Shown here one piece after another: positions 6,480 through 13,234 of a DNA stretch of 17,754 nt. The notes under the pieces are model-generated. The model did no database searches. It was not told where the DNA came from and worked only from the letters and a program-made list of their open reading frames with translations. Each line of letters starts with the position of its first letter. Positions within the stretch are counted from its first letter, which is position 1. The translations under genes were made by a program, and so were the position numbers. The stretch is taken from NCBI GenBank assembly GCA_900752975.1, contig CAADXH010000109.1, positions 1 through 17,754 of the forward strand, read 5' to 3'. Source of the DNA: Bacilli bacterium (lineage in GTDB: Bacteria > Bacillota_I > Bacilli_A > ML615J-28 > CAG-313).

Positions 6480-6568
6480 CCCTTGATAGTTTTCAATTAA
6501 ATTACCTAAGGGATGAAAATAATTATGAAATATACTCTCTTTAGGTAGAAAACTAAAGGGAGTTTTTT
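6480..6568 (+). promoter_or_regulatory. second attenuator with mutually exclusive RNA folds
   Basis: Terminator: 6534-6544 with 6553-6563 (11 bp, one G-U), loop GTAGAAAA, then TTTTTT. Competing fold: TAGTTTTC (6487-6494) with GAAAACTA (6548-6555), extended by CCCTT (6480-6484) with AAGGG (6556-6560), enclosing a nested stem 6504-6512 with 6538-6546. The competing fold uses both arms of the terminator, so the leader is bistable. The nested stem also hides AAGGGA (6508-6513), the ribosome site of a 7-codon ORF (6525-6548). This is the layout of translation-responsive attenuation; the signal is unknown. Confidence 0.65.
6525..6548 (+). CDS. 7-codon leader ORF (MKYTLFR)
   Basis: ATG at 6525 and TAG at 6546-6548, preceded by AAGGGA (6508-6513) at a somewhat long distance of 11 nt. 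An in-frame ATG at 6513 would give 11 codons. The ORF runs through the 5' arm of the terminator and stops in its loop, so translating ribosomes must affect the fold. This is inference from position; such a short ORF could also occur by chance. Confidence 0.4.
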   Translation: MKYTLFR

Positions 6569-6599
6569 GTATATAATATTAGAAAAAAGGAGGTATCAT

Positions 6600-7160
6600 A
6601 TGATTTGCAAAATTCGAAAAATATTTTTAGTATTTGGTGTGATTATCTTTATTTCTTGTTTTAATGGATGTGTTGTTGGCGGTGGAAATGATTGTGTATC
6701 ATCACATCTACATATGAATATTTTTTATAATAAAGTAAATGATAGAATTGTTGATAATAAAGTTGCAATAGGTATGGGAAATAGTATTTATGATCCAGAT
6801 GGTAATGCGGTGGCTGTTCTTGATGATTACTACCAAGGATTTATAAACATATGTATAAGCGTTTTTGGTGATAATGATAATACTGCTATAGATAAAATTG
6901 AAATTCAAAATAGTGAATTCTTTAGTCTTGAATATTCTTTAAAATCTAAATATAGAGAAAGTATAGATGATTATAGAAAAACATGGGAATTTAATATAAC
7001 TGACTACGATATAAAAGAATATATTAAATTTGCAATATCATATGATTGGAAGACTGGTCAATCACTCATGCACATTTCAAAAATACTTAGTATATATGGA
7101 GAATTCATTGATGATGAGTTTATTGTAAAAGATATCCTTGATATAAAATATACCAGGTAG
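6600..7160 (+). CDS. small predicted lipoprotein of unknown function
   Basis: A 186-aa product starting MICKIRKIF with a hydrophobic stretch to about residue 19 and a cysteine-containing SCFNGC. Cys24 (after F-N-G) or Cys20 (after F-I-S) could be the lipidated residue, though neither is a perfect lipobox. The mature part begins with VVGGGND and continues as a mixed acidic domain with no recognised family. The ATG at 6600 is chosen because AAAGGAGG (6586-6593) lies about 7 nt upstream; a longer reading from 6567 would start inside the terminator T-run. It is a single-gene unit with its own promoter, attenuator and strong terminator. Possible roles include envelope stress response or immunity protein, but nothing in the sequence decides it. 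Confidence 0.65.
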   Translation: MICKIRKIFLVFGVIIFISCFNGCVVGGGNDCVSSHLHMNIFYNKVNDRIVDNKVAIGMGNSIYDPDGNAVAVLDDYYQGFINICISVFGDNDNTAIDKIEIQNSEFFSLEYSLKSKYRESIDDYRKTWEFNITDYDIKEYIKFAISYDWKTGQSLMHISKILSIYGEFIDDEFIVKDILDIKYTR

Positions 7161-7198
7161 TTAATTAAATTTAATATAAAAATAATGATAATTATTTT

Positions 7199-7249
7199 AC
7201 CACCATTACATAATATGAGAATCACTCATATTATGTGGTGGTGATTTTT
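7199..7249 (+). terminator. strong terminator after the lipoprotein gene
   Basis: A 12-bp stem (7208-7219 with 7225-7236) stacks on a 6-bp stem (ACCACC 7199-7204 with GGTGGT 7237-7242), with a 3-nt bulge and TTTTT at 7245-7249. Its 3' half resembles the terminator at 9236-9270. The gene-free stretch 7250-7390 holds a 17-bp repeat and little else. Confidence 0.85.
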
Positions 7250-7337
7250 CTATACCACTTTATGTGGCTGAATTTGTAATTAGGCACTTCACGAATATTT
7301 AATAAAAGAGTTTAAAAAAATAATCGTAATATATAAT

Positions 7338-7354
7338 AAAAACTAGATAATAAG
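7338..7354 (+). repeat. 17-bp intergenic direct repeat, copy 2
   Basis: Identical to 4148-4164. It lies about 45 bp upstream of the -10 of the abiE unit. Confidence 0.6.
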
Positions 7355-7398
7355 CAAAAAAAATAAACATTTGATTTTATTAATTTGTTTAAATGATG

Positions 7399-7404
7399 TA
7401 TAAT
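7399..7404 (+). promoter_or_regulatory. -10 box of the abiE unit
   Basis: TATAAT with only a poor -35 (TTTATT at 7376-7381, 17 bp away). It overlaps the first in-frame ATGs at 7393 and 7396, which argues that translation starts at 7423. Confidence 0.45.
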
Positions 7405-7422
7405 AATGTTGAGGTTATAGTT

Positions 7423-8148
7423 ATGAAATATATAAAAGAATTATCAAATTTAAAATTATTTAATAAAAAAGAAGTAATAAGCATCTGTGGAAGCATTTAT
7501 AATGCTAACTATATTTTAAAATCATATATAGATAAGGGATATATAACAAAAATAAAAAAAGATTATTTTGTAATTAATGATTTAGTCAATAATGTTCCTG
7601 CAGCTAGCAAATATGAAATTGCATGTGGTTATGATCAAGGTGATTTTATTTCTCACCATAGTGTTTTTGAATATTATGGATTAAATAATCAAGTTTATAA
7701 TACTGTTGATATTACAACTAATACATATAAACGTGATTTTGTTTTTGATGATAATTTATATAAATATCATAGAAACAACAATTTAATTCAAGTGAATAAT
7801 TTATTTGGAATTAAAATTACTAGTATTGAAAGAGCTATTGTTGATTGTATCAAAGATAGTGTAAATTTCGAATATTATGAGTTATTGGAATGCTTAAATA
7901 ATATTAATGCACTTGATGATATAAAAATAATGGAATATTTAGAAAGCTTAAATAACAAATTATTGTATAAAAAAGTAGGATTTGTGCTAGAAAAATATAA
8001 AGAAGTATTGAATTTAAATGATGATTTTTTTTCTGAATGTAAAAAAAGAAGTGGAAATATAGTTGGCTATTATAATTCGCAAGCAAAAGATTCATTAATA
8101 TTTAATTCAAAATGGCGTTTGTTTGTTTATAAGGATATAGGGGGATAA
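7423..8148 (+). CDS. abiEi: AbiEi-family antitoxin (type IV toxin-antitoxin)
   Basis: A 241-aa protein. The N-terminal ~55 residues form a winged-helix-like unit (KEVISICGSIYNANYIL, then KGYITKIKKDYFVIND), followed by an AbiEi core with ISHHSVFEYYGL (about 80-91) and KITSIERAIVDCI (about 130-145), as in the AbiEi family. Such antitoxins bind their own promoter and counter the AbiEii nucleotidyltransferase without contact to it, which defines type IV systems; they were found as phage abortive-infection loci. The start at 7423 is supported by GAGG (7411-7414), 8 nt upstream, and by the -10 box overlapping the earlier ATGs. The stop overlaps the next start (TAATG), so the two genes are translationally coupled. 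The reading frame is intact although the partner toxin is interrupted. Confidence 0.75.
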   Translation: MKYIKELSNLKLFNKKEVISICGSIYNANYILKSYIDKGYITKIKKDYFVINDLVNNVPAASKYEIACGYDQGDFISHHSVFEYYGLNNQVYNTVDITTNTYKRDFVFDDNLYKYHRNNNLIQVNNLFGIKITSIERAIVDCIKDSVNFEYYELLECLNNINALDDIKIMEYLESLNNKLLYKKVGFVLEKYKEVLNLNDDFFSECKKRSGNIVGYYNSQAKDSLIFNSKWRLFVYKDIGG

Positions 8149-8150
8149 TG

Positions 8151-9110
8151 ATGTTTTTAGATACAAAAAAAGAAATTATTATAACTGCACAAGAATTAAA
8201 TGTTCAAAAGCAAACATTAGAAAGAGTATTAAGACTAATGGATGTTTTAGAATTTATTAATACCGATAGTTATTTAAAAAATAAACTAGCGTTAAAAGGT
8301 GGAACCGCTATTAATTTAACATTCTATAATTATATGAGGTTAAGCGTTGATATTGACTTGGATTATATTGGGTCAAATGATAGAGAACAAATGATGATTG
8401 ATAGAAATTTAATTGAAAAAAGGCTATTAAATTATACGCAAGAATCTAATATGTAATACCGTAATGATAAAACAAAGAAGACTCATGCACTTGATTCTTT
8501 TGTGTTCAATTATTCAAATCTGTTTAATGCTACAGATATGATAAAAATTGAAATTAATTATATGAATAGAATTCATTTATTTGATTGTGAAAAAAGGAAT
8601 ATAACACTACCTTTAAAAAACAGTAAGAAAGTTTTAACATTAAATAAAATTGATTTGTTTGCCTCAAAAACTAATGCCTTGATATATAGAACAACTATTA
8701 GAGATATTTATGATGTGTATAATATGATTAAAAATAAAACAATAAGTAGTAATGAATTTATTATATTCAAAAAAAGTTTAATCTTTTATTTATTATTATC
8801 TGCTGAAGAAAAAATTAATATCAAAATATTGTTTGAAGAATGTAAAAAGCGCATGAATTCTTTTGTGGGAAAAAGAGTTCCTCAATATTTAACTTCAACA
8901 TTAAAACTTAATGAAAAATTTGATATTTCTAGTGCAATACATGATATTAGTCTATTGTTAGACAAAATTTTAGAAAGTATTACTGATAATGAAATTGACT
9001 TTATAAATAGTTTCCCTAATATTTCTACTAGCCTTTTTGAAAATAAAATGATTGATGAAAAAATTAATAATCATCCAATGGTTAAATGGAAACAATCATT
9101 GTTGAAATAA
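8151..9110 (+). pseudogene. abiEii: AbiEii-type nucleotidyltransferase toxin gene interrupted by an in-frame TAA
   Basis: One continuous frame of 319 codons carries an AbiEii/DUF1814 protein with a single TAA at 8454-8456 (codon 102). Before it: ALKGGTAINL (47-56) and MRLSVDIDLDY (62-72), the nucleotidyltransferase motifs with paired Asp67 and Asp69. After it, in the same frame: KKTHALDSFVFNYSN, IKIEINYMNR, LNKIDLFASKTNAL and RTTIRDIYDVYNM, the conserved continuation and RDxYD motif. Typical length is about 280-320 aa, so the frame minus the stop is full length. The downstream part could start only at a GTG (8502) with no ribosome site. The ribosome site AGGGGG (8139-8144) suits the ATG at 8151, directly after ATG 8148. 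A TAA arising from CAA, GAA or AAA by one substitution is the simplest cause; a sequencing error is possible. Confidence 0.8.
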
Positions 9111-9235
9111 AGAAAGTATTATATGAAAGTTATTGTTGATAGAATAGATAATGATAAATCTACTAATTATTTATGTAATTTTGTTTATAAATAAAAAAGT
9201 TAGAAAAACTAATTAGAGTAATAGAAAATATTACC

Positions 9236-9270
9236 ATCACCACTTGCATATAATGTAGTGGTGATTTTTT
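9236..9270 (+). terminator. terminator whose 3' arm carries the murC ribosome site
   Basis: ATCACCACT (9236-9244) pairs with AGTGGTGAT (9257-9265) and TTTTTT follows to 9270. The murC ATG begins at the next base. GGTGAT in the 3' arm is the only Shine-Dalgarno-like sequence before murC, so this hairpin may both stop upstream transcripts and hide the murC start. Confidence 0.7.
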
Positions 9271-10530
9271 ATGAAATATTATTTAGTTGGTATTAAAGGA
9301 ACAGGAATGAGTAGCTTAGCGTGTTTATTAAAGGACTTTGGTTATGAGGTAATTGGAAGTGATAACGATAACTATTATTTTACGGAAGAAAAATTAAAAC
9401 AAAAGAAAATACCATATCAACCATTTGGAAAGAACTTGCTTTTATCTGATTATATATATATAATCGGTAATGCTTATAATGAAACAAATGAAGAAGTAAA
9501 GGTGATAAAAGATTTAGGATATGAATATTATTACTATCACAACTTTATAGGTAGTAAGATAAAAAAAGATATTATTGCGGTTAGTGGAACGCATGGTAAA
9601 ACTACCACAACCTCATTTTTGACTCAACTTCTTAAAGATAATGTTTCGTATATAATTGGTGATGGTAGTGGTGGTGGCTGTAATAATAGTGACTATTTAG
9701 TTCTTGAAGCATGTGAATATAAAAATCATTTTTTAAGTTATCATCCAAGTATTCTTATTGTAAATAACATTGAACTAGATCATCCAGATTACTTTAATAA
9801 CATATATGAGGTAATAGCTTCATTTCAACAACTTGTAAATCAAAGTAATTTTGTGCTTATTAATGGTGATGACAAAAATTGTTTAAAACTCGTTGGCAAA
9901 AACATTTTAAAGGTTGGTAAAAACAAAAATAATGATGCTATATTTAGAATAAATAAAGTAGATCAAACTGGCTATATGGTAAATCTAAAATATGCGAATA
10001 ATCGATATGCTTTTAGGGTTCCATTCTTAGGTGAACATTTAGTGTATGATTTTGTGATGGCATATGTCGTAACCATTATAATTGGTAAAACCCCTAATTT
10101 GCTTAATATTAAACTACCAAGTAGAAGAATGACTGAATATAAATATGGTAATACCATTCTTATTGATGATTATGCACACCATCCAACTGAAATAAAGGCC
10201 TTATGTGAAAGTGTAAGACTTAAATATCCTGGTTATAAAATAAATGTAATTTTTCAACCACACACATATACAAGAACATTAAGACTTAAAAAAGAATTTA
10301 AAAGAGTTTTAAGATTATTTGATAAGGTATATATTGAAAAAGTTTTCGCATCAGAGCGTGAATTAAAAGATATATATAAACAAGCAAAGATTAATAAGAT
10401 CTTTAATGAGTTTGAAAAATTTAATGAAAATGTAATTAATGAAATTGATGAAAACATGAAAGAAGTTTGGATATTTTTAGGTGCTGGTGAGGTAAATAAA
10501 TATATCAATCAAATATTAAAGGAAAAATGA
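9271..10530 (+). CDS. murC: UDP-N-acetylmuramate--L-alanine ligase
   Basis: MurC adds L-alanine to UDP-MurNAc with ATP, the first step of the peptidoglycan stem peptide, in the cytoplasm. The 419-aa product has an N-terminal Rossmann-like GIKGTGMSSLA (7-17), the ATP loop SGTHGKTTT (105-113), EACEYKNHFLSY (146-157) and NIELDHPDYF (166-175) typical of Firmicutes MurC, and the C-terminal DDYAHHPTEI (299-308) with FQPHTYTRT shortly after. Mpl, the related ligase, is less likely because of the EACEY/HPDYF set. The length is slightly under the usual ~430-450. Translation seems to start at the ATG immediately after a terminator T-run, with GGTGAT inside the hairpin as ribosome site. No clear promoter is seen close upstream. 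Confidence 0.93.
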   Translation: MKYYLVGIKGTGMSSLACLLKDFGYEVIGSDNDNYYFTEEKLKQKKIPYQPFGKNLLLSDYIYIIGNAYNETNEEVKVIKDLGYEYYYYHNFIGSKIKKDIIAVSGTHGKTTTTSFLTQLLKDNVSYIIGDGSGGGCNNSDYLVLEACEYKNHFLSYHPSILIVNNIELDHPDYFNNIYEVIASFQQLVNQSNFVLINGDDKNCLKLVGKNILKVGKNKNNDAIFRINKVDQTGYMVNLKYANNRYAFRVPFLGEHLVYDFVMAYVVTIIIGKTPNLLNIKLPSRRMTEYKYGNTILIDDYAHHPTEIKALCESVRLKYPGYKINVIFQPHTYTRTLRLKKEFKRVLRLFDKVYIEKVFASERELKDIYKQAKINKIFNEFEKFNENVINEIDENMKEVWIFLGAGEVNKYINQILKEK

Positions 10531-10556
10531 AAATGAAAAAATATTTTCATTTTTTC
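10523..10556 (+). terminator. terminator overlapping the murC stop codon
   Basis: AAAAATGAAAAT (10523-10534) and ATTTTCATTTTT (10543-10554) form a perfect 12-bp AT-rich stem ending in Ts. The TGA stop (10528-10530) is in the 5' arm. Confidence 0.65.
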
Positions 10557-10567
10557 ATATATTTCCA

Positions 10568-10596
10568 TTGCTTTTTTAGGTATAATATGCTATAAT
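10568..10596 (+). promoter_or_regulatory. promoter of the ccpA-like gene
   Basis: TTGCTT (10568-10573) and TATAAT (10591-10596) with 17-bp spacing. A second TATAAT at 10581-10586 lacks a correctly placed -35. Confidence 0.75.
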
Positions 10597-10626
10597 ATAG
10601 GTAAATTTATTATAGTGAGGTGTTTT

Positions 10627-11658
10627 ATGAAAGGAGATTACAAATATAGTTCGCAAATTAAAATCTATGATGTTGCTGGTGCAGCTGGTGTTTCACTAGC
10701 TACTGTATCCAGAGTTCTTAATCATCCAGAAAAAGTAAAACCTGGAACTCGTGATAAGATTAATAGAATTATTAGAGAACTTGGCTATAAACCTAATTTA
10801 AATGCCAAAGGCTTAGCTAGTTCAAAATCAACAACTGTTGCGGTGGTAGTTCCCGAACTTACACGTAGTAGTATTGCTGGTATGGTTGATGGTATTGCTG
10901 ATTGTGCAGCTCGACGTGGATATTTATTAAGATTATTTGTTAATCGTCCTGCCCAAAACAATGAGTCGATAAAAGAACGTGAAAAAGAACTTTGGAGTAA
11001 CATTATGTCTTCAAGTGTTGATGGTGTTTTATATATTAATGATGAAATCACGGATGAACATTTAGAAATTATGAAAGATCAAAATACTAGTTTAGTTTTA
11101 ACTAACACTGTATGTAACGACAAAGAATTTGCTTCAGTATCTATAGATTATCATAAAGCTGCATATGATATTACTAAAGAAATGATCTCAAGAGGTAACA
11201 AGAAAATTTGGATTGTTTCTAGCCAACGTAAGTATGTAGTTAATGATTTAAAAGTAGAAGGTTATTTAGAAGCAATGAAAGAAGCCGGTCTTGAACCTTA
11301 TGTATTAAGAGTCCATGGAAAAACCGAACTAAACCAACCAGAATATCAAGAAGCCTTAAATAAAGAGCATCCTGATGTTGCGATTGTGGTTCGTGATTCA
11401 ATGGCTGTATCATTAATTAATGTAGCAAGAAATCTAAAAATTAATATTCCAGAAGAAATGCAAGTAATTGGTTTCCAAAATACTAAGTATGCGGAATTAT
11501 CTAGACCAACACTTACTTGTATTAATACACCTATTTATGAATTAGGTGAGGCCGCAATGGATTTATTAACAGAATTAATGGAAGAAAGTTTGCCAGAAGA
11601 TAAATCAATTAATCAATTAATTGACTTTAATGTCATTTGGCGTAATTCAACTAAGTAG
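10627..11658 (+). CDS. ccpA: LacI/GalR-family regulator, probably CcpA
   Basis: A 343-aa transcription factor with the N-terminal LacI helix-turn-helix and hinge (IYDVAGAAGVSLATVSRVLN at 13-32, then YKPNLNAKGLAS) and a periplasmic-binding-protein-like core. Features shared with Bacillus CcpA include KSTTVAVVVPE, VDGVLYINDEITDEH, SVSIDYHKAAYD, PEEMQVIGFQNTKY, AAMDLLTELM and the C-terminal RNSTK. CcpA, with HPr-Ser-P, controls carbon catabolite repression through cre sites. Its place beside tyrS recalls the Bacillus order. One difference is Gln in GFQNT where CcpA has Asp (GFDNT). The start is the ATG at 10627, with AGGTG (10618-10622) upstream; a GTG at 10615 overlaps that site. Another LacI-type sugar regulator remains possible. 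Confidence 0.8.
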   Translation: MKGDYKYSSQIKIYDVAGAAGVSLATVSRVLNHPEKVKPGTRDKINRIIRELGYKPNLNAKGLASSKSTTVAVVVPELTRSSIAGMVDGIADCAARRGYLLRLFVNRPAQNNESIKEREKELWSNIMSSSVDGVLYINDEITDEHLEIMKDQNTSLVLTNTVCNDKEFASVSIDYHKAAYDITKEMISRGNKKIWIVSSQRKYVVNDLKVEGYLEAMKEAGLEPYVLRVHGKTELNQPEYQEALNKEHPDVAIVVRDSMAVSLINVARNLKINIPEEMQVIGFQNTKYAELSRPTLTCINTPIYELGEAAMDLLTELMEESLPEDKSINQLIDFNVIWRNSTK

Positions 11659-11868
11659 TAAAATAAATGGCACGTAGAGAACTACTCGGCTGGTGAAAGA
11701 GTAGACAAGTTTATTTTATGAATTACATACATACCCTATCATATTAAAGTGCAAGCCTAGCTTGAATTAAGGTGGTACCGCGGGAATAAATTGTTTAAGA
11801 CAATGTTATTATCGTCCTTAAAAAGTAGTAAATACTATTAGTGTATTATTACTCTTTTAAGGACTTTT
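11659..11868 (+). promoter_or_regulatory. T-box riboswitch before tyrS
   Basis: The T-box core AAGGTGGTACCGCGG (11769-11783) contains TGGT, which fits the NCCA end of a tRNA with discriminator A. Upstream is an apical Stem I hairpin, CTACTC (11682-11687) with GAGTAG (11699-11704), around CGGCTGGTGAAA, preceded by the AGAGA motif. A 9-bp closing stem pairs 11659-11667 with 11710-11718. A UAC (Tyr) at 11724-11726, in GAATTACAT, is the best specifier candidate but is not certain. Uncharged tRNA-Tyr would stabilise the antiterminator and allow tyrS expression. The element may extend into the ccpA 3' end. Confidence 0.92.
11814..11868 (+). terminator. T-box-controlled terminator
   Basis: GTCCTTAAAA (11814-11823) pairs with TTTTAAGGAC (11855-11864) in a long hairpin followed by a T-rich run. 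It competes with the T-box antiterminator. Confidence 0.85.
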
Positions 11869-11894
11869 ATTTTATTTATTAGGAGGAAAGAAAA

Positions 11895-13127
11895 ATGAAT
11901 TTATTTGAAGAATTAAAGTGGAGAGGCTTAATCCATAATGTTACAGATGAAGCTGTAATTGAAAAAATTAATAAAGGTGAAGTTACTTTTTATTTAGGTA
12001 CTGATCCAACTGGTGATAGTTTACACGTAGGACATATGCTTGTATTTTTATTTGCGAAAAGATTAGAAAGTGTTGGAAATAAACCTGTCTTTTTAATTGG
12101 TGGGGCAACAGGCTTTATTGGTGATCCTAAACCAACAAGTGAAAGACAATTATTATCAAATGAAGTAATAGCTCATAATGCGGAATGCTTATATCATCAA
12201 GTATCAAATCTATTTAAATGCGAAATGGTAAACAATTATGATTGGACTCATAATATTGATATCTTAACATTCTTAAGAAAATATGGAAAATACTTTAACG
12301 TAAGTTACATGATTAATAAGGAAACCGTTAAAGCAAGATTAGAAAGTGGAATATCATATACAGAATTTTCATACCAAATTTTACAAGCATTAGATTTTGA
12401 ACATCTATTTGCTGAAAAAGGATGTACACTTCAAATTGGTGGACAAGACCAATGGGGTAATATTACTAGTGGCCTTGAATTAATCCGTAAAATTCATGGT
12501 GCTGATGCTGAAGCATATGGTGTTACTGTTCCACTATTTACAAAAAGTGATGGTACTAAATTTGGTAAGAGCGAAGGCGGTGCTATTTGGTTAGATCCCG
12601 AAAAAACATCACCATACGCATTCTATCAATTTTGGATTAACACTCCAGATAATGATGTAATTAGAGAATTAAAACAATTTACATTTTTAACAAAAGAACA
12701 AATCGAGGAACTTGAAGAAAGCTTTAAATTAGAACCACATAAACGTGCTGCTCAAAAAGCTCTTGCAAGAGAAATGACTGTTCTTGTTCATGGTGAAGAA
12801 GCGTATAACCAAGCTGTAAAATTATCAGAAGCTTTATTTAGTGGTGATATTTCTAAACTTACAAAAGAAGAAATTGAAACATTATTTAATGGTGTTCCAA
12901 GTCTAGAAGTAACTGAAGACTTACCTTTAATTGATGCCTTGGTTAATGTTGGAGCCGCAAAATCAAAACGTGAAGCACGTGATTTTATCACTAATGGTGC
13001 AACTCTTGTTAATGGTATTCAAAACAAAGACCTTGAAACAGTTTTGACTAAAGAAAAGGCAATAGGTAATGTTTATACTGTGCTTAGAAGAGGAAAGAAA
13101 AATTATTATTTAATCATTCATAAATAG
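11895..13127 (+). CDS. tyrS: tyrosyl-tRNA synthetase
   Basis: A class I aminoacyl-tRNA synthetase that charges tRNA-Tyr with tyrosine using ATP. The 410-aa protein has the HIGH-type signature HVGH (44-47, in DPTGDSLHVGHM), the tyrosine-site segment QIGGQDQWGN, the KMSKS-type loop KFGKS (222-226), and a C-terminal S4 RNA-binding domain (about 344-405, ALVNVGAAKSKREARDFITNGATLVNG). The length is normal for bacterial TyrS. AGGAGG (11881-11886) lies 8 nt before the ATG. Expression is controlled by the T-box just upstream, and a clean terminator follows. Confidence 0.97.
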   Translation: MNLFEELKWRGLIHNVTDEAVIEKINKGEVTFYLGTDPTGDSLHVGHMLVFLFAKRLESVGNKPVFLIGGATGFIGDPKPTSERQLLSNEVIAHNAECLYHQVSNLFKCEMVNNYDWTHNIDILTFLRKYGKYFNVSYMINKETVKARLESGISYTEFSYQILQALDFEHLFAEKGCTLQIGGQDQWGNITSGLELIRKIHGADAEAYGVTVPLFTKSDGTKFGKSEGGAIWLDPEKTSPYAFYQFWINTPDNDVIRELKQFTFLTKEQIEELEESFKLEPHKRAAQKALAREMTVLVHGEEAYNQAVKLSEALFSGDISKLTKEEIETLFNGVPSLEVTEDLPLIDALVNVGAAKSKREARDFITNGATLVNGIQNKDLETVLTKEKAIGNVYTVLRRGKKNYYLIIHK

Positions 13128-13133
13128 TTAAAT

Positions 13134-13158
13134 ACCCTGCTTTAATTAGCAGGGTTTT
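13134..13158 (+). terminator. terminator after tyrS
   Basis: ACCCTGCT (13134-13141) and AGCAGGGT (13148-13155) form an 8-bp GC-containing stem with loop TTAATT, followed by Ts. Confidence 0.88.
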
Positions 13159-13201
13159 AAAAAATTAAAGTAAAAAATAAGGTAATTAAACTAAAATATA
13201 G

Positions 13202-13207
13202 TATAAT
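13202..13207 (+). promoter_or_regulatory. -10 box of the hydrolase operon
   Basis: A perfect TATAAT 28 bp before the first ATG. No good -35 is seen at the right distance (AAGGTA at 13179-13184), so the promoter may be weak or activator-dependent. Confidence 0.4.
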
Positions 13208-13234
13208 AAAACTATAAATAAAAGTGGAGAAAAT

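Noticed and set aside
8454..8456. TAA as a recoded sense codon
   Set aside because: Other genes here end in TAA normally and nothing suggests a recoding signal; mutation or error is simpler.
8502..9110. Separate gene for the downstream half of abiEii
   Set aside because: It starts at a GTG without a ribosome site, and is in the same frame as the first half with conserved motifs continuing across the stop; treated as one interrupted gene.
9123..9194. 23-codon ORF (MKVIVDRIDNDK...)
   Set aside because: The start resembles DUF3006 proteins, but it is far too short and lacks a good ribosome site; at most a remnant.
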